64,000 bases of DNA from Marinibacterium anthonyi (GTDB taxonomy: Bacteria > Pseudomonadota > Alphaproteobacteria > Rhodobacterales > Rhodobacteraceae): assembly GCA_003217735.2 (NCBI GenBank), contig CP031585.1, positions 186,001 through 250,000 on the forward strand. The letters run 5' to 3'. The position numbers and the translations under genes were made by a program. Each line of letters opens with the position of its first letter. Positions within the stretch are counted from its first letter, which is position 1. The notes beneath the pieces were generated by a model. That model saw only the letters and a list, made by a program, of their open reading frames with translations, ran no database searches and was not told the DNA's origin. Of this stretch, positions 7,513 through 15,194 are shown piece after piece.

Positions 7513-9135
7513 ATGGCTCAATTCATCAACGACAAGGACACGACCGTCCTCGAGGCCGTGGACGGCGTGATCCAGGCCTCGGGCGGGGCGCTGTGCCGGC
7601 TGGATGGCTACCCCCATATCCGCGTCGTGCTGCGCAGCGACTGGGACAAGTCCAGGGTGGCTTTGGTTTCGGGCGGCGGGTCGGGCCATGAACCCGCGCA
7701 CGCGGGGTTCGTCGGACGGGGCATGCTGACGGCGGCGGTCTGCGGTGACGTCTTCGCCTCGCCCTCCGTCGATGCGGTGCTGGCGGGCATCCTGGCGGTG
7801 ACCGGGCCGGCGGGCTGCCTGCTGATCGTCAAGAACTACACCGGCGACCGGCTGAACTTTGGCCTGGCCGCCGAACGCGCGCGGGCTTTCGGGCTGAAGG
7901 TCGACATGGCCATCGTCGATGACGACATCGCCCTGCCGGACCTGCCCAATCCGCGCGGCGTGGCCGGCACGCTGTTCGTGCACAAGATCGCGGGCGCCGT
8001 GGCGGAAAGCGGCGCGTCGCTGGAAGACGTCAAGCGGGCCGCCGACCGGGTTATCGCGGGGACGAAATCCATCGGCATGTCGCTGGACACCTGCACCGTT
8101 CCCGGATCGCCCAAGGAAAACCGCATCGCGCCGGGCAAGGCGGAACTGGGCCTGGGCATCCACGGAGAGGCCGGGGTGACCCAGATCGATTACCACAATG
8201 CCGAACAGGCCATGGGCGCCGTTGCCGCGAAACTGGCGGCGGTGATGGACAACACGCCCCATGTCGCATTGCTGAACAACCTCGGCGGCGCGTCGGTGCT
8301 GGAAATGTCCATTCTTGCCAACGAACTGGCCCGGTCGTCCATCGCGGATACCCTCAAGCTGATCGTCGGGCCCGCCGCGCTGATGACATCGCTCGACATG
8401 CGCGGTTTTTCGGTCTCGGTCTGCCCGCTGACGGCCGAGGACGAGGCCCTGCTGTCCGCCCCGTGCGAGCCCACCGCCTGGCCCGGCTGCAAGGCGATCA
8501 AGCCGGTCGAGGTGATCGCGCTGCCCGACGGGCTGACGCCGATCCAGCCGATTCCGTCCGAGCACAGGGAAACCGGCGAATTCGTCACCCGCTGCTGCCA
8601 GATCCTGATCGACGCCGAAGCGGACCTGAACGCGCTCGACGCGAAATCCGGTGACGGCGATACCGGATCGACGCTGGCGGGCGCGGCGCGTGCGCTGATC
8701 GGCGCGCTGGACCGTCTGCCGCTGGCCGATCACACCCAGCTGTTCCGCGCCATCGGCCAGGAGCTGAGCCAGACCATGGGCGGATCATCCGGCGTGCTGC
8801 TGGCGATCTTCTTCACCGCCGCCGGCGATGCCGCGTCCAGCGGGTTGTCGATGGTCGCCGCGCTGAAAGAGGGTCTGAACCGGATGCAGCAGATCGGCGG
8901 CGCGCAATTGGGCGATCGCACCATGGTCGACGCGCTCAGCCCCGCGCTGGACGCGTTGGAAGCAAAGGGCATGGCCCAAGCGGCAGAGGCCGCGCGCAAG
9001 GGGGCGGTCCATACTTCGACCATCGTCAAGGCCGGGGCGGGGCGGGCGTCCTATATCAGCGCCGACCAGTTGCAGGGCCATATCGACCCGGGCGCCGAAG
9101 CGGTGGCGCGGCTGTTCGAAAAGCTCGGCGCGTAG
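7513..9135 (+). CDS. Dihydroxyacetone-type kinase (fused DhaK-DhaL, ATP-dependent)
   Basis: 540 residues. The N-terminal DhaK domain (about 1-330) contains 'GGGSGHEPAHAGFVG' and the catalytic-type His217 in 'GIHGEAG', which in the family binds the ketose carbonyl as a hemiaminal. The C-terminal DhaL domain (about 350-540) has the nucleotide/Mg motif 'SGDGDTGST' and 'QTMGGSSGVL'. The single-chain form uses ATP rather than the phosphotransferase system. AGGGAGGA precedes the ATG, 11 bp after the ATPase stop, so it is the last gene of the operon. It should phosphorylate the ketose made by the SDR: dihydroxyacetone, or erythrulose as in the D-erythrulose kinases of tetritol pathways. The substrate is inferred from context only. 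Confidence 0.93.
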   Translation: MAQFINDKDTTVLEAVDGVIQASGGALCRLDGYPHIRVVLRSDWDKSRVALVSGGGSGHEPAHAGFVGRGMLTAAVCGDVFASPSVDAVLAGILAVTGPAGCLLIVKNYTGDRLNFGLAAERARAFGLKVDMAIVDDDIALPDLPNPRGVAGTLFVHKIAGAVAESGASLEDVKRAADRVIAGTKSIGMSLDTCTVPGSPKENRIAPGKAELGLGIHGEAGVTQIDYHNAEQAMGAVAAKLAAVMDNTPHVALLNNLGGASVLEMSILANELARSSIADTLKLIVGPAALMTSLDMRGFSVSVCPLTAEDEALLSAPCEPTAWPGCKAIKPVEVIALPDGLTPIQPIPSEHRETGEFVTRCCQILIDAEADLNALDAKSGDGDTGSTLAGAARALIGALDRLPLADHTQLFRAIGQELSQTMGGSSGVLLAIFFTAAGDAASSGLSMVAALKEGLNRMQQIGGAQLGDRTMVDALSPALDALEAKGMAQAAEAARKGAVHTSTIVKAGAGRASYISADQLQGHIDPGAEAVARLFEKLGA

Positions 9136-9138
9136 GGG

Positions 9139-10506
9139 TCACCCCATGAACGCGTTCGGCGCCAGGGCGTTGCCCAGGAAATAAAGGTTCTCGCGCAGCG
9201 CCTCGCGCGTGACCGACCCGCCCAGGCAGACGCGCAGCTTCTCGCCCGGCTCGCCATCGACGGTAAAGGCGTCAGACGGCATCAGCCCCAGTCGCCGCCC
9301 GGTCATCCGCGCCACGATATCGGCGCGGCCCGTGCCTTCGGGCAGCGACAGCCAGATGTTGAACGCGTTCTCGGCCGAACGATAGTCCATCCCCTCCAGC
9401 GCATCCCGCGCGATGGCCTGCCGGGCGGCGCTTTCGGCGCGGATGAAGCGGCGGATGCCGTCGGCGGTGCCGTCTTCGATCCATTGGGTGGTCAGCGCCA
9501 TCGACAGGGGCGATGGCATCACCGCCAGCGCCCGGATCGCCTGTGCCAGCCGCAGCGCACAGCGCGACGACGGCGCGATGGTAAAGGCCAGCCGCAGCCC
9601 CGCGCCGATACATTTCGCAAGGCCCCCGATATGCCATGTCAGGTCCGGCGCCGACAACGCGATGGGCGCGGGCGCCTTGGCGGGGATGAAGCCATAGGCG
9701 TCATCCTCGATCAGGGTCAGCCGGTTTTGGCGCAGCACCGCCGCCAGCTCCAGCCGGCGGTCTTCGGGGATGGTCAGCGTGGTCGGGTTCTGCAGCGTCG
9801 GGTTCAGGTACAGCGCCTTGGGGTCGTGCCGCGCGATGGCTTCGGCCAGAGCCTCGGGCGTGACCCCATGGTCGTCCATCGCAACCCCTACCAGCGTCAC
9901 GCCGAAGCGCGCCGCGATGTTGCGCAGCCCCGGATAGGTGATGCGTTCGCACAGCATGGTGTCGCCCGGCTTCGTGATGATCGACAGGATCGCCGCCATC
10001 GTCGCATGCGCCCCGGGCGTCACCGCGATCCGGTCCAGCGCGGGCACCATGCCCCGCATGCTCAGCCACGACGACGCGGCGGTGCGGTCGCGTTCGGTCC
10101 CCGTGGGTGTCTGATAGCGCAGCAGGTCCACCAGGTTGGCCGACACGTAGTCCAGCCCGCCCTTCATCCGCCCGATCAACTCTGGATCGGTGGGTTCGGG
10201 CGGCATGTTCATCGACAGGTCTTCGGCGCGCTGGCGTTCGGGATCCGGTTCGGCGGCCACGGCGGTGGCGGCGACAAAGGTGCCCCGGCCCACATGGCTG
10301 TCCACCAGCCCGCGCGACTGCGCCTCGGCATAGGCGCGCGACACGGTGGTAAAGTCGATGCCCAGATGCGCGGCCAGCCGCCGTTGCGCCGGCAGGCGGT
10401 CGCCGCCGGACAGCCGTCCGTCTTCGATGTCGCGGGCAATCGCGTCGGCAATGGCCAGGTAACGCGGCTTGCCGCTGTCGATCTGCGCCGGGGTCCAGTC
10501 AATCAT
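9139..10506 (-). CDS. MocR-family regulator (GntR helix-turn-helix fused to aminotransferase-like domain)
   Basis: 455 residues. The N-terminal GntR winged helix (about 12-80) contains 'LPAQRRLAAHLGIDFTTVSR'. It is followed by a fold-type I aminotransferase-like domain with the PLP-Lys region 'GGLAKCIGAGLR', 'NPTLQNPT' and 'IEDDAYGF'. Members use PLP or an aminated ligand as effector. It stops 3 bp from the kinase gene (convergent) and is divergent from the Nit1C cluster across a 267-bp region. That places it as the likely local regulator of nitrogen/nitrile genes, in place of the regulator types seen elsewhere. AGGAG precedes its ATG. Control of nitB-nitH is inferred from position and from the paired ATTGTATG repeats. 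Confidence 0.92.
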   Translation of the reverse strand: MIDWTPAQIDSGKPRYLAIADAIARDIEDGRLSGGDRLPAQRRLAAHLGIDFTTVSRAYAEAQSRGLVDSHVGRGTFVAATAVAAEPDPERQRAEDLSMNMPPEPTDPELIGRMKGGLDYVSANLVDLLRYQTPTGTERDRTAASSWLSMRGMVPALDRIAVTPGAHATMAAILSIITKPGDTMLCERITYPGLRNIAARFGVTLVGVAMDDHGVTPEALAEAIARHDPKALYLNPTLQNPTTLTIPEDRRLELAAVLRQNRLTLIEDDAYGFIPAKAPAPIALSAPDLTWHIGGLAKCIGAGLRLAFTIAPSSRCALRLAQAIRALAVMPSPLSMALTTQWIEDGTADGIRRFIRAESAARQAIARDALEGMDYRSAENAFNIWLSLPEGTGRADIVARMTGRRLGLMPSDAFTVDGEPGEKLRVCLGGSVTREALRENLYFLGNALAPNAFMG

Positions 10507-10561
10507 TCGTCTTCTCCTGCCCCTGCAGGACTAGCCGATTGATTCCCCGGATTGAAGGGAG

Positions 10562-10572
10562 ATTGTATGAAT
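10562..10572 (+). promoter_or_regulatory. Candidate MocR box, repeat 1 (ATTGTATGAAT)
   Basis: ATTGTATGAAT recurs as ATTGTATGGAT at 10691-10701, 10 of 11 identical and in the same orientation, within the divergent region between the MocR gene and nitB. MocR proteins often bind paired direct repeats. The assignment is inference. Confidence 0.35.
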
Positions 10573-10690
10573 CCGTGCACTTTGTCGCGGTGGGGTTACG
10601 GACCTGTCAGGCAAACTGCGGTCGAAACTCCGGCATCCACCCATGATTTCGCTTATTAATCGCGCGGCACTGCGCGTCACCGGATGATTA

Positions 10691-10701
10691 ATTGTATGGA
10701 T
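10691..10701 (+). promoter_or_regulatory. Candidate MocR box, repeat 2 (ATTGTATGGAT)
   Basis: Direct repeat partner of 10562-10572, 129 bp downstream and 83 bp upstream of the nitB start. It lies in an AT-rich island that stands out from the surrounding sequence. Confidence 0.35.
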
Positions 10702-10713
10702 ATTGAACTGCTT

Positions 10714-10728
10714 ATTGATTGCATCAAT
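10714..10728. promoter_or_regulatory. Perfect inverted repeat upstream of nitB (ATTGAT-N3-ATCAAT)
   Basis: ATTGAT-TGC-ATCAAT is a perfect 6-bp inverted repeat 45 bp upstream of the nitB ATG. It resembles an FNR/Crp-type half-site pair but with a 3-nt rather than 4-nt spacer, so the protein that might bind is uncertain. Confidence 0.4.
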
Positions 10729-10773
10729 GTCAGGGCCGCATCCTCCCTCTCATCAACCGACAAGGAGGGTGAG

Positions 10774-11256
10774 ATGCCTGCAGTTACCAAGGAAGCATAC
10801 AAGGACGGCGACTATTTCGTCGACTACGAAGAGAAGGTGTTCGAAGATGTGAAGGCCGAGGAGGGCGAAAAGGCCCTGGTCACCTTCCATACAGTTGCCT
10901 TCGAAGGCTCCATCGGCCTGGTCAACATTCTCAATGCAATCCGTCTGAACCGGAAGGGGTATGAAACCTCGATCCTGCTGTACGGCCCCGGCGTGACGCT
11001 CGGCATCCAGCGTGGCTTTCCGACGCTGGGGGACGAAGCGTTCCCCGGCCACCAGAACTTTGCCGTGAACCTCAAGAAGTTCATGGGCGAGGGCGGCAAG
11101 GTCTATGCCTGTCGCTTCGCGCTGCAGGCGCTGTATGGCCACGGCGAACCCTCGCTGCTGCCCGGTATCACGCCGATCGCGCCGCAGGACGTGCTGGACT
11201 GCATCCTGCTGCACAAGAAGGCCAACGCCGTGATCCTGGATACGTGGACGGTCTGA
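10774..11256 (+). CDS. nitB: NitB, MSMEG_0572/Sll0783-family nitrogen-starvation protein
   Basis: 160 residues from the ATG at 10774, chosen because AAGGAGGG lies at 10762-10769. An in-frame upstream ATG at 10684 has no ribosome-binding site and would run through the putative operator. The compact soluble protein has '[19 protein letters not shown]', a DsrE-like look ('[20 protein letters not shown]') and '[13 protein letters not shown]'. It matches the MSMEG_0572/Sll0783 family, the first gene of Nit1C clusters; the Synechocystis relative Sll0783 is linked to nitrogen starvation and polyhydroxybutyrate accumulation. The biochemical role is unknown. The nit letter follows the Pseudomonas Nit1C naming as I remember it. 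Confidence 0.85.
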   Translation: MPAVTKEAYKDGDYFVDYEEKVFEDVKAEEGEKALVTFHTVAFEGSIGLVNILNAIRLNRKGYETSILLYGPGVTLGIQRGFPTLGDEAFPGHQNFAVNLKKFMGEGGKVYACRFALQALYGHGEPSLLPGITPIAPQDVLDCILLHKKANAVILDTWTV

Positions 11257-11283
11257 GACCGCCTGAGATCGCCTGACCCAATC

Positions 11284-11308
11284 GGCCGGGCCGCCCGTCG
11301 GCCCGGCC
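11284..11308 (+). terminator. Hairpin between nitB and nitC
   Basis: GGCCGGGC and GCCCGGCC form a perfect 8-bp stem with a 9-nt loop in the 71-bp nitB-nitC gap. There is no T-run. It probably modulates the nitB:nitC ratio by processing or attenuation rather than ending transcription. Confidence 0.4.
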
Positions 11309-11327
11309 AAACCTTCGGAGGCAGAAC

Positions 11328-12290
11328 ATGAGAACCGACACGATCCGCGCCGCCGCCGTCCAGATCGCCCCGGACCTGACGGGCCGCGCGGGCACCATCG
11401 AACGGGTGCTGAACGCCATCGCCGAGGCCGCGGACAAGGGCGCACAGTTCATCGTCTTCCCCGAGACCTTCGTGCCCTACTACCCCTATTTCAGCTTCGT
11501 GCTGCCCCCCGTCCAGCAGGGCGCCCCGCATATGGAGCTGATGGCGGAGGCGGTCGTCGTCCCGTCGCCCGAGACGCAGGCGGTGGCCGATGCCGCCCGC
11601 AAGCGCGGCGTCGTGGTGGTGCTGGGGGTGAACGAACGCGATCACGGCTCACTCTATAATTCACAGCTGATTTTCGACGCCGATGGCACGCTGGCGCTGA
11701 AGCGGCGCAAGATCACGCCCACCTATCACGAACGCATGGTCTGGGGGCAGGGCGACGGCGCCGGGCTGAAGGTGGTCGACACCGCCGTGGGCCGGGTTGG
11801 TGCGCTGGCCTGCTGGGAACACTACAACCCGCTGGCCCGCTACGCGCTGATGACCCAGCACGAAGAAATCCACGCCGGCCATTACCCCGGCTCGCTGGTG
11901 GGCGACATCTTCCGCGACCAGATCGAGGTGACGATGCGCCACCACGCGCTGGAATCGGGCTGTTTCGTGGTCAATTCCACCGGCTGGCTGACCGAAGACC
12001 AGATCGCGCAGATCCACCCCGACCCGGCGTTGCAGAAGGCCATGCGCAGCGGCTGCATGACCTGCATCATCAGCCCCGAAGGCCGCCACCTGGCCGATCC
12101 GATCACGGAGGGCGAAGGCATCCTGATCGCCGATCTGGACATGCGGCTGATCGCCAAGCGCAAGCGGATGATGGACAGCGTCGGCCATTACGCCCGGCCC
12201 GAAATGCTGTCGCTGCTGCACGACACGCGCCCCGCCGTCACCCGCCATGTGCAGGAGCCCGAGCCCCAGGAGGATTCCCAGGATGTATGA
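11328..12290 (+). CDS. nitC: NitC, Nit1C-cluster nitrilase (Nit6803 type)
   Basis: 320 residues of the carbon-nitrogen hydrolase superfamily. The catalytic triad is visible: Glu46 in 'VFPETF', Lys in the '[20 protein letters not shown]' region (about 128-132), and Cys162 in '[11 protein letters not shown]', where CWEHYNP is typical of true nitrilases. These enzymes hydrolyse a nitrile to acid and ammonia. The Nit1C member in cyanotrophic pseudomonads is required for growth on cyanide, and Nit6803 accepts several nitriles. GGAGG precedes the ATG. Its 3' end overlaps nitD by 8 nt. The natural substrate here is not evident from sequence. Confidence 0.93.
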   Translation: MRTDTIRAAAVQIAPDLTGRAGTIERVLNAIAEAADKGAQFIVFPETFVPYYPYFSFVLPPVQQGAPHMELMAEAVVVPSPETQAVADAARKRGVVVVLGVNERDHGSLYNSQLIFDADGTLALKRRKITPTYHERMVWGQGDGAGLKVVDTAVGRVGALACWEHYNPLARYALMTQHEEIHAGHYPGSLVGDIFRDQIEVTMRHHALESGCFVVNSTGWLTEDQIAQIHPDPALQKAMRSGCMTCIISPEGRHLADPITEGEGILIADLDMRLIAKRKRMMDSVGHYARPEMLSLLHDTRPAVTRHVQEPEPQEDSQDV

Positions 12291-13401
12291 CCAGAGTTTC
12301 GACCAGGCCCACCTGATCAACGAATTGCAGACCCACGGCATGCGGCTGGTGGATCCCCGCGCCGGTCAGGAAAGCCGGCGCGGCGGGGCGGGGCCATCGG
12401 ATCACAAGGCGATCACCATCGGCGACCGCACGGTGATGATCCCGGTCCACACCGCCCCCAGCTTCGACAGCCCCTACCTGGTGGAGGCTCCCGACGACAC
12501 CGGCGCGGCCCGGGTGACACGCGACGGGGCCGAGGTGGCGCAGGTGCGCTTTCCGACCAAGGCGAAGTTCTATCAACGCAAGACGGCCGACGGCATTCCC
12601 TACAGCCATATCGCCGCGCTGCATTCCCGCGACGTGCTGGCCACGACCGTGTTGCAGACCTGCATCCGCTATGAAAGCCGCAAGAAGACCTGCCAGTTCT
12701 GTTCCATCGGTCAAAGCCTCGCCGCCGGGCGCACCATCGCCCACAAGACGCCCGCGCAGCTGGCCGAGGTGGCGAAGGCCGCGGTGGAGCTGGACGGCGT
12801 CACCCACATGGTGCTGACCACCGGCACGCCCGCCGGCAAGGACCGGGGCGCCAAGGTGCTGTGCGAAAGCGCCGAGGCCATCAAGGCGGCCGTCGATCTG
12901 CCGCTTCAGGGCCAGTGCGAACCGCCCGAGGATGACGCCTGGCACCAGCGCATGTTCGACGCCGGGATCGATACGCTGGGCATGCACCTTGAAGCCGTGA
13001 CGCCGGAGGTCCGGGAAAGGATCATGCCCGGCAAGGCTTCGGTGCCGCTGGAGAAATACTTCTCCAGCTTCGAGGCGGCGGTGAAGGTGTTCGGGCGCGG
13101 GCAGGTGTCGACCTATATCCTCGCCGGGTTGGGCGACAGCCAGCAGGCGATCCTTCAGATGTCCGAAAAGCTGTGCGCCATGGGGGTTTACCCCTTCGTC
13201 GTTCCCTTCGTGCCGATTTCCGGAACCCCGCTGGAAAGCCATCCGTCGCCGTCCACCGACTTCATGGCCGGCATCCTGCAGCCGCTGGGCCAGATGATCG
13301 CCCGCGCCGGGATCCTGTCGTCGGACATGAAGGCCGGCTGCGGCAAATGCGGGGCCTGTTCGGCGCTGTCGACCTACGAACGGCTGAAGGTGCCCGCATG
13401 A
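12283..13401 (+). CDS. nitD: NitD, MSMEG_0568-family radical SAM protein
   Basis: 372 residues. AGGAGG at 12268-12273 sets the start at 12283, inside the nitC 3' end. Cys127, Cys137 and Cys140 form a CX9CX2C cluster ('TCQFCSIG' holds the last two) in place of the canonical CX3CX2C. The following 'VLTTGTPAG' and '[11 protein letters not shown]' suit the SAM barrel. A second Cys set, C353, C356 and C359 in 'GCGKCGACS', lies near the C-terminus and may hold an auxiliary cluster. The family is defined by Nit1C clusters and its reaction is not known to me. It probably makes or modifies the nitrile-containing or nitrogen-containing metabolite handled by the cluster. Confidence 0.9.
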   Translation: MYDQSFDQAHLINELQTHGMRLVDPRAGQESRRGGAGPSDHKAITIGDRTVMIPVHTAPSFDSPYLVEAPDDTGAARVTRDGAEVAQVRFPTKAKFYQRKTADGIPYSHIAALHSRDVLATTVLQTCIRYESRKKTCQFCSIGQSLAAGRTIAHKTPAQLAEVAKAAVELDGVTHMVLTTGTPAGKDRGAKVLCESAEAIKAAVDLPLQGQCEPPEDDAWHQRMFDAGIDTLGMHLEAVTPEVRERIMPGKASVPLEKYFSSFEAAVKVFGRGQVSTYILAGLGDSQQAILQMSEKLCAMGVYPFVVPFVPISGTPLESHPSPSTDFMAGILQPLGQMIARAGILSSDMKAGCGKCGACSALSTYERLKVPA

Positions 13402-13958
13402 TCGAACTTGAACCCCGCCAGTTCCACTGCCCCGGCTACTACATCCGCGCCGCCTCGAAACGGTTCGAGGCCGAAGGCGCATCGGCCCTGCGCCACCGGG
13501 TCTTCGTGCGCGAACAGGGGATATTCGCAACCCACGACCGCGACGACATAGACCTGATCGCCACCCATCTGGTGGCGCTGTCCACCTATGCGCACGAGGC
13601 CGACCAGGTCGTCGGCACCGTTCGCATACACGAAGAGGCCCCGCGCCTCTGGTGGGGCTCGCGCCTGGCGGTCGACAGCGATTTCAGGGCCGTGTCGCGG
13701 CTGGGAACGGAACTGATCCGGCTGGCGGTGCGCACCGCCAATGCGCGGGGCTGCGACCGGTTCCTGGCCCATGTGCAGATGCAGAATGTCGCGCTGTTCG
13801 AACGGCTGCACTGGCAATCGCTGGAACAGGTCACCTTTCACGGCGCACCCCACATGAAGATGCAGGCGGACCTGGCCGCCTATCCCCCCTGCGCCGACCC
13901 GGTCGCCGGCTGGTACCACCGCACGGCGCCAAGGCCCGTCGCGGGATCCGTGTCATGA
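13398..13958 (+). CDS. nitE: NitE, MSMEG_0567/Sll0786-family GNAT N-acetyltransferase
   Basis: 186 residues; the ATG at 13398 overlaps the nitD stop. GNAT fold features include 'ALRHRVFVREQGIF' near the N-terminus and the acetyl-CoA region 'VSRLGTELIRLAVRTANARG', with 'VALFERLHW' afterwards. It probably acylates an amine produced in the pathway. Coupling to both neighbours by 4-nt overlaps supports joint function with nitD and nitF. The acyl donor and acceptor are unknown. Confidence 0.88.
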   Translation: MIELEPRQFHCPGYYIRAASKRFEAEGASALRHRVFVREQGIFATHDRDDIDLIATHLVALSTYAHEADQVVGTVRIHEEAPRLWWGSRLAVDSDFRAVSRLGTELIRLAVRTANARGCDRFLAHVQMQNVALFERLHWQSLEQVTFHGAPHMKMQADLAAYPPCADPVAGWYHRTAPRPVAGSVS

Positions 13959-14917
13959 CCGATGTCGAAGGCCTGGCCCAACGGCTGGCCGCCCATCCCT
14001 CGATCCGCTCGAAACTGGGCATCGCACGGGCCACCCGCGCGCTTGGCCTGACCTCGCAGACCGCAGGCCGCCCCGGGGACGATGCCGCCATCCTGCCCCG
14101 CGAAGGCGGCTATGACCTGCTGGCGGGCGAAGGGTTCATCCCGGCCTTTGTCGCCGATGACCCCTGGTTCGCGGGCTGGTGCGCCGTGATGGTCAACCTG
14201 TCCGACATCGCCGCCATGGGCGGGCGAGCGACCGCGATCATCGATCAGGTCTGGGCGCCGGATGCCGCCGCCGCCGCGCCGATGCTGGCCGGTCTGCGCG
14301 ATGCCTGCGCCGCCTATGGCGTGCCGCTGGTGGGCGGGCACACCAACCTTGCCGCGCCCTCCATCGGCCTCGCCGCATCGGTCTTCGGGCGGGCGCAAAA
14401 GCTGATCACCAGCTTCGATGCCACACCCGGCGACCTGCTGATCGCCGCCATCGATCATCGCGGAACCTATCGCAACTTCGACAATTTCTGCGCCGCGCTC
14501 GACGCGCCCCCGCCAAGGCTGCGCGCCGACCTGGCCCTGCTGGCCGACCTGGCCGAGGACGAGCTGGTCAGGGCCGGCAAGGATATCAGCCAGGGCGGCA
14601 TCGTCGGCACCGCGCTGATGCTGGCCGAATGTTCCGGCGTGGGGATCGACATCGACACCACCGCCATCCGCCCCCCCAAGGGTGTCGACCCGGAACGCTG
14701 GCTGCGCAGTTTCCCCAGCTTTGGCTTTCTGCTGTCGGTCCCGCGCGAAACGGCCAACGCCGTCTGCGCCAGGTTCGCCGCCCGGGGCATCGACGCCCAG
14801 GCCATCGGCCGCGTCAGCGAAGGCACCGCCGTCACCCTGACCGACGGCAGCGAAAGTGCGCTGTTCTGGGATTACGCCCAGGCCCCCTATCTAGATCTTG
14901 GAGAGCAAGATGCCTGA
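13955..14917 (+). CDS. nitF: NitF, AIR-synthase-related protein (Sll0787 family)
   Basis: 320 residues; the ATG at 13955 overlaps nitE. It has the PurM/SelD-like ATP-binding fold: 'GRPGDDAAILP' near residue 40, 'MVNLSDIAAMGGRATAI', 'GGHTNL' and 'GKDISQGGIVGTALM'. Proteins of this fold activate an amide or carboxylate oxygen by ATP, so this one could form a C-N bond or a cyclic product in the Nit1C pathway. It is not the housekeeping PurM: the context and the C-terminal half differ. The substrate is unknown. Confidence 0.88.
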   Translation: MTDVEGLAQRLAAHPSIRSKLGIARATRALGLTSQTAGRPGDDAAILPREGGYDLLAGEGFIPAFVADDPWFAGWCAVMVNLSDIAAMGGRATAIIDQVWAPDAAAAAPMLAGLRDACAAYGVPLVGGHTNLAAPSIGLAASVFGRAQKLITSFDATPGDLLIAAIDHRGTYRNFDNFCAALDAPPPRLRADLALLADLAEDELVRAGKDISQGGIVGTALMLAECSGVGIDIDTTAIRPPKGVDPERWLRSFPSFGFLLSVPRETANAVCARFAARGIDAQAIGRVSEGTAVTLTDGSESALFWDYAQAPYLDLGEQDA

Positions 14918-15194
14918 AACATTCTGGACCGTCCGCTGGCCCGATGGCGCCGAGGAACGGCTGTATTCCCCCTCCACCGTCGTCGCCGAGCTGTTCGAGG
15001 CGGGCAAGACCTATCCGGTCCCCGATTTCCTGACCCGCGCCCGCATCGCCATGGAACGGGCCTCGGCCCGGGTCGAACGCAAGTACGGCTATGCCTGCAG
15101 TTCCGCCATGGACCAGCTGGACCGGATCGAGGCGCGCATCGCCGCGCTGCCCGACCAGGACGCGGGCATCGCCTGCCTGGACATATCGCAATGA
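14910..15194 (+). CDS. nitG: NitG, MSMEG_0570-family nitrogen-starvation protein
   Basis: 94 residues from the ATG at 14910, overlapping nitF by 8 nt; TTGGAGAG lies just upstream. It begins 'MPETFWTVRWPDG' and has the family traits of a short WPDG strand segment, 'YSPSTVV' and a helical middle. It is a conserved small component of Nit1C clusters with no established function. It may be a partner subunit for the radical SAM enzyme or flavoprotein, by analogy with other small proteins next to such enzymes. Confidence 0.85.
   Translation: MPETFWTVRWPDGAEERLYSPSTVVAELFEAGKTYPVPDFLTRARIAMERASARVERKYGYACSSAMDQLDRIEARIAALPDQDAGIACLDISQ

Noticed and set aside
10684-10773. In-frame 5' extension of nitB
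   Set aside because: No ribosome-binding site at the upstream ATG, and it would run through the putative operator; AAGGAGGG supports the start at 10774.
10507-10773. Sigma-54 promoter for the nit genes
   Set aside because: I looked for GG-N10-GC with TGGCAC/TTGC character and found no convincing match.
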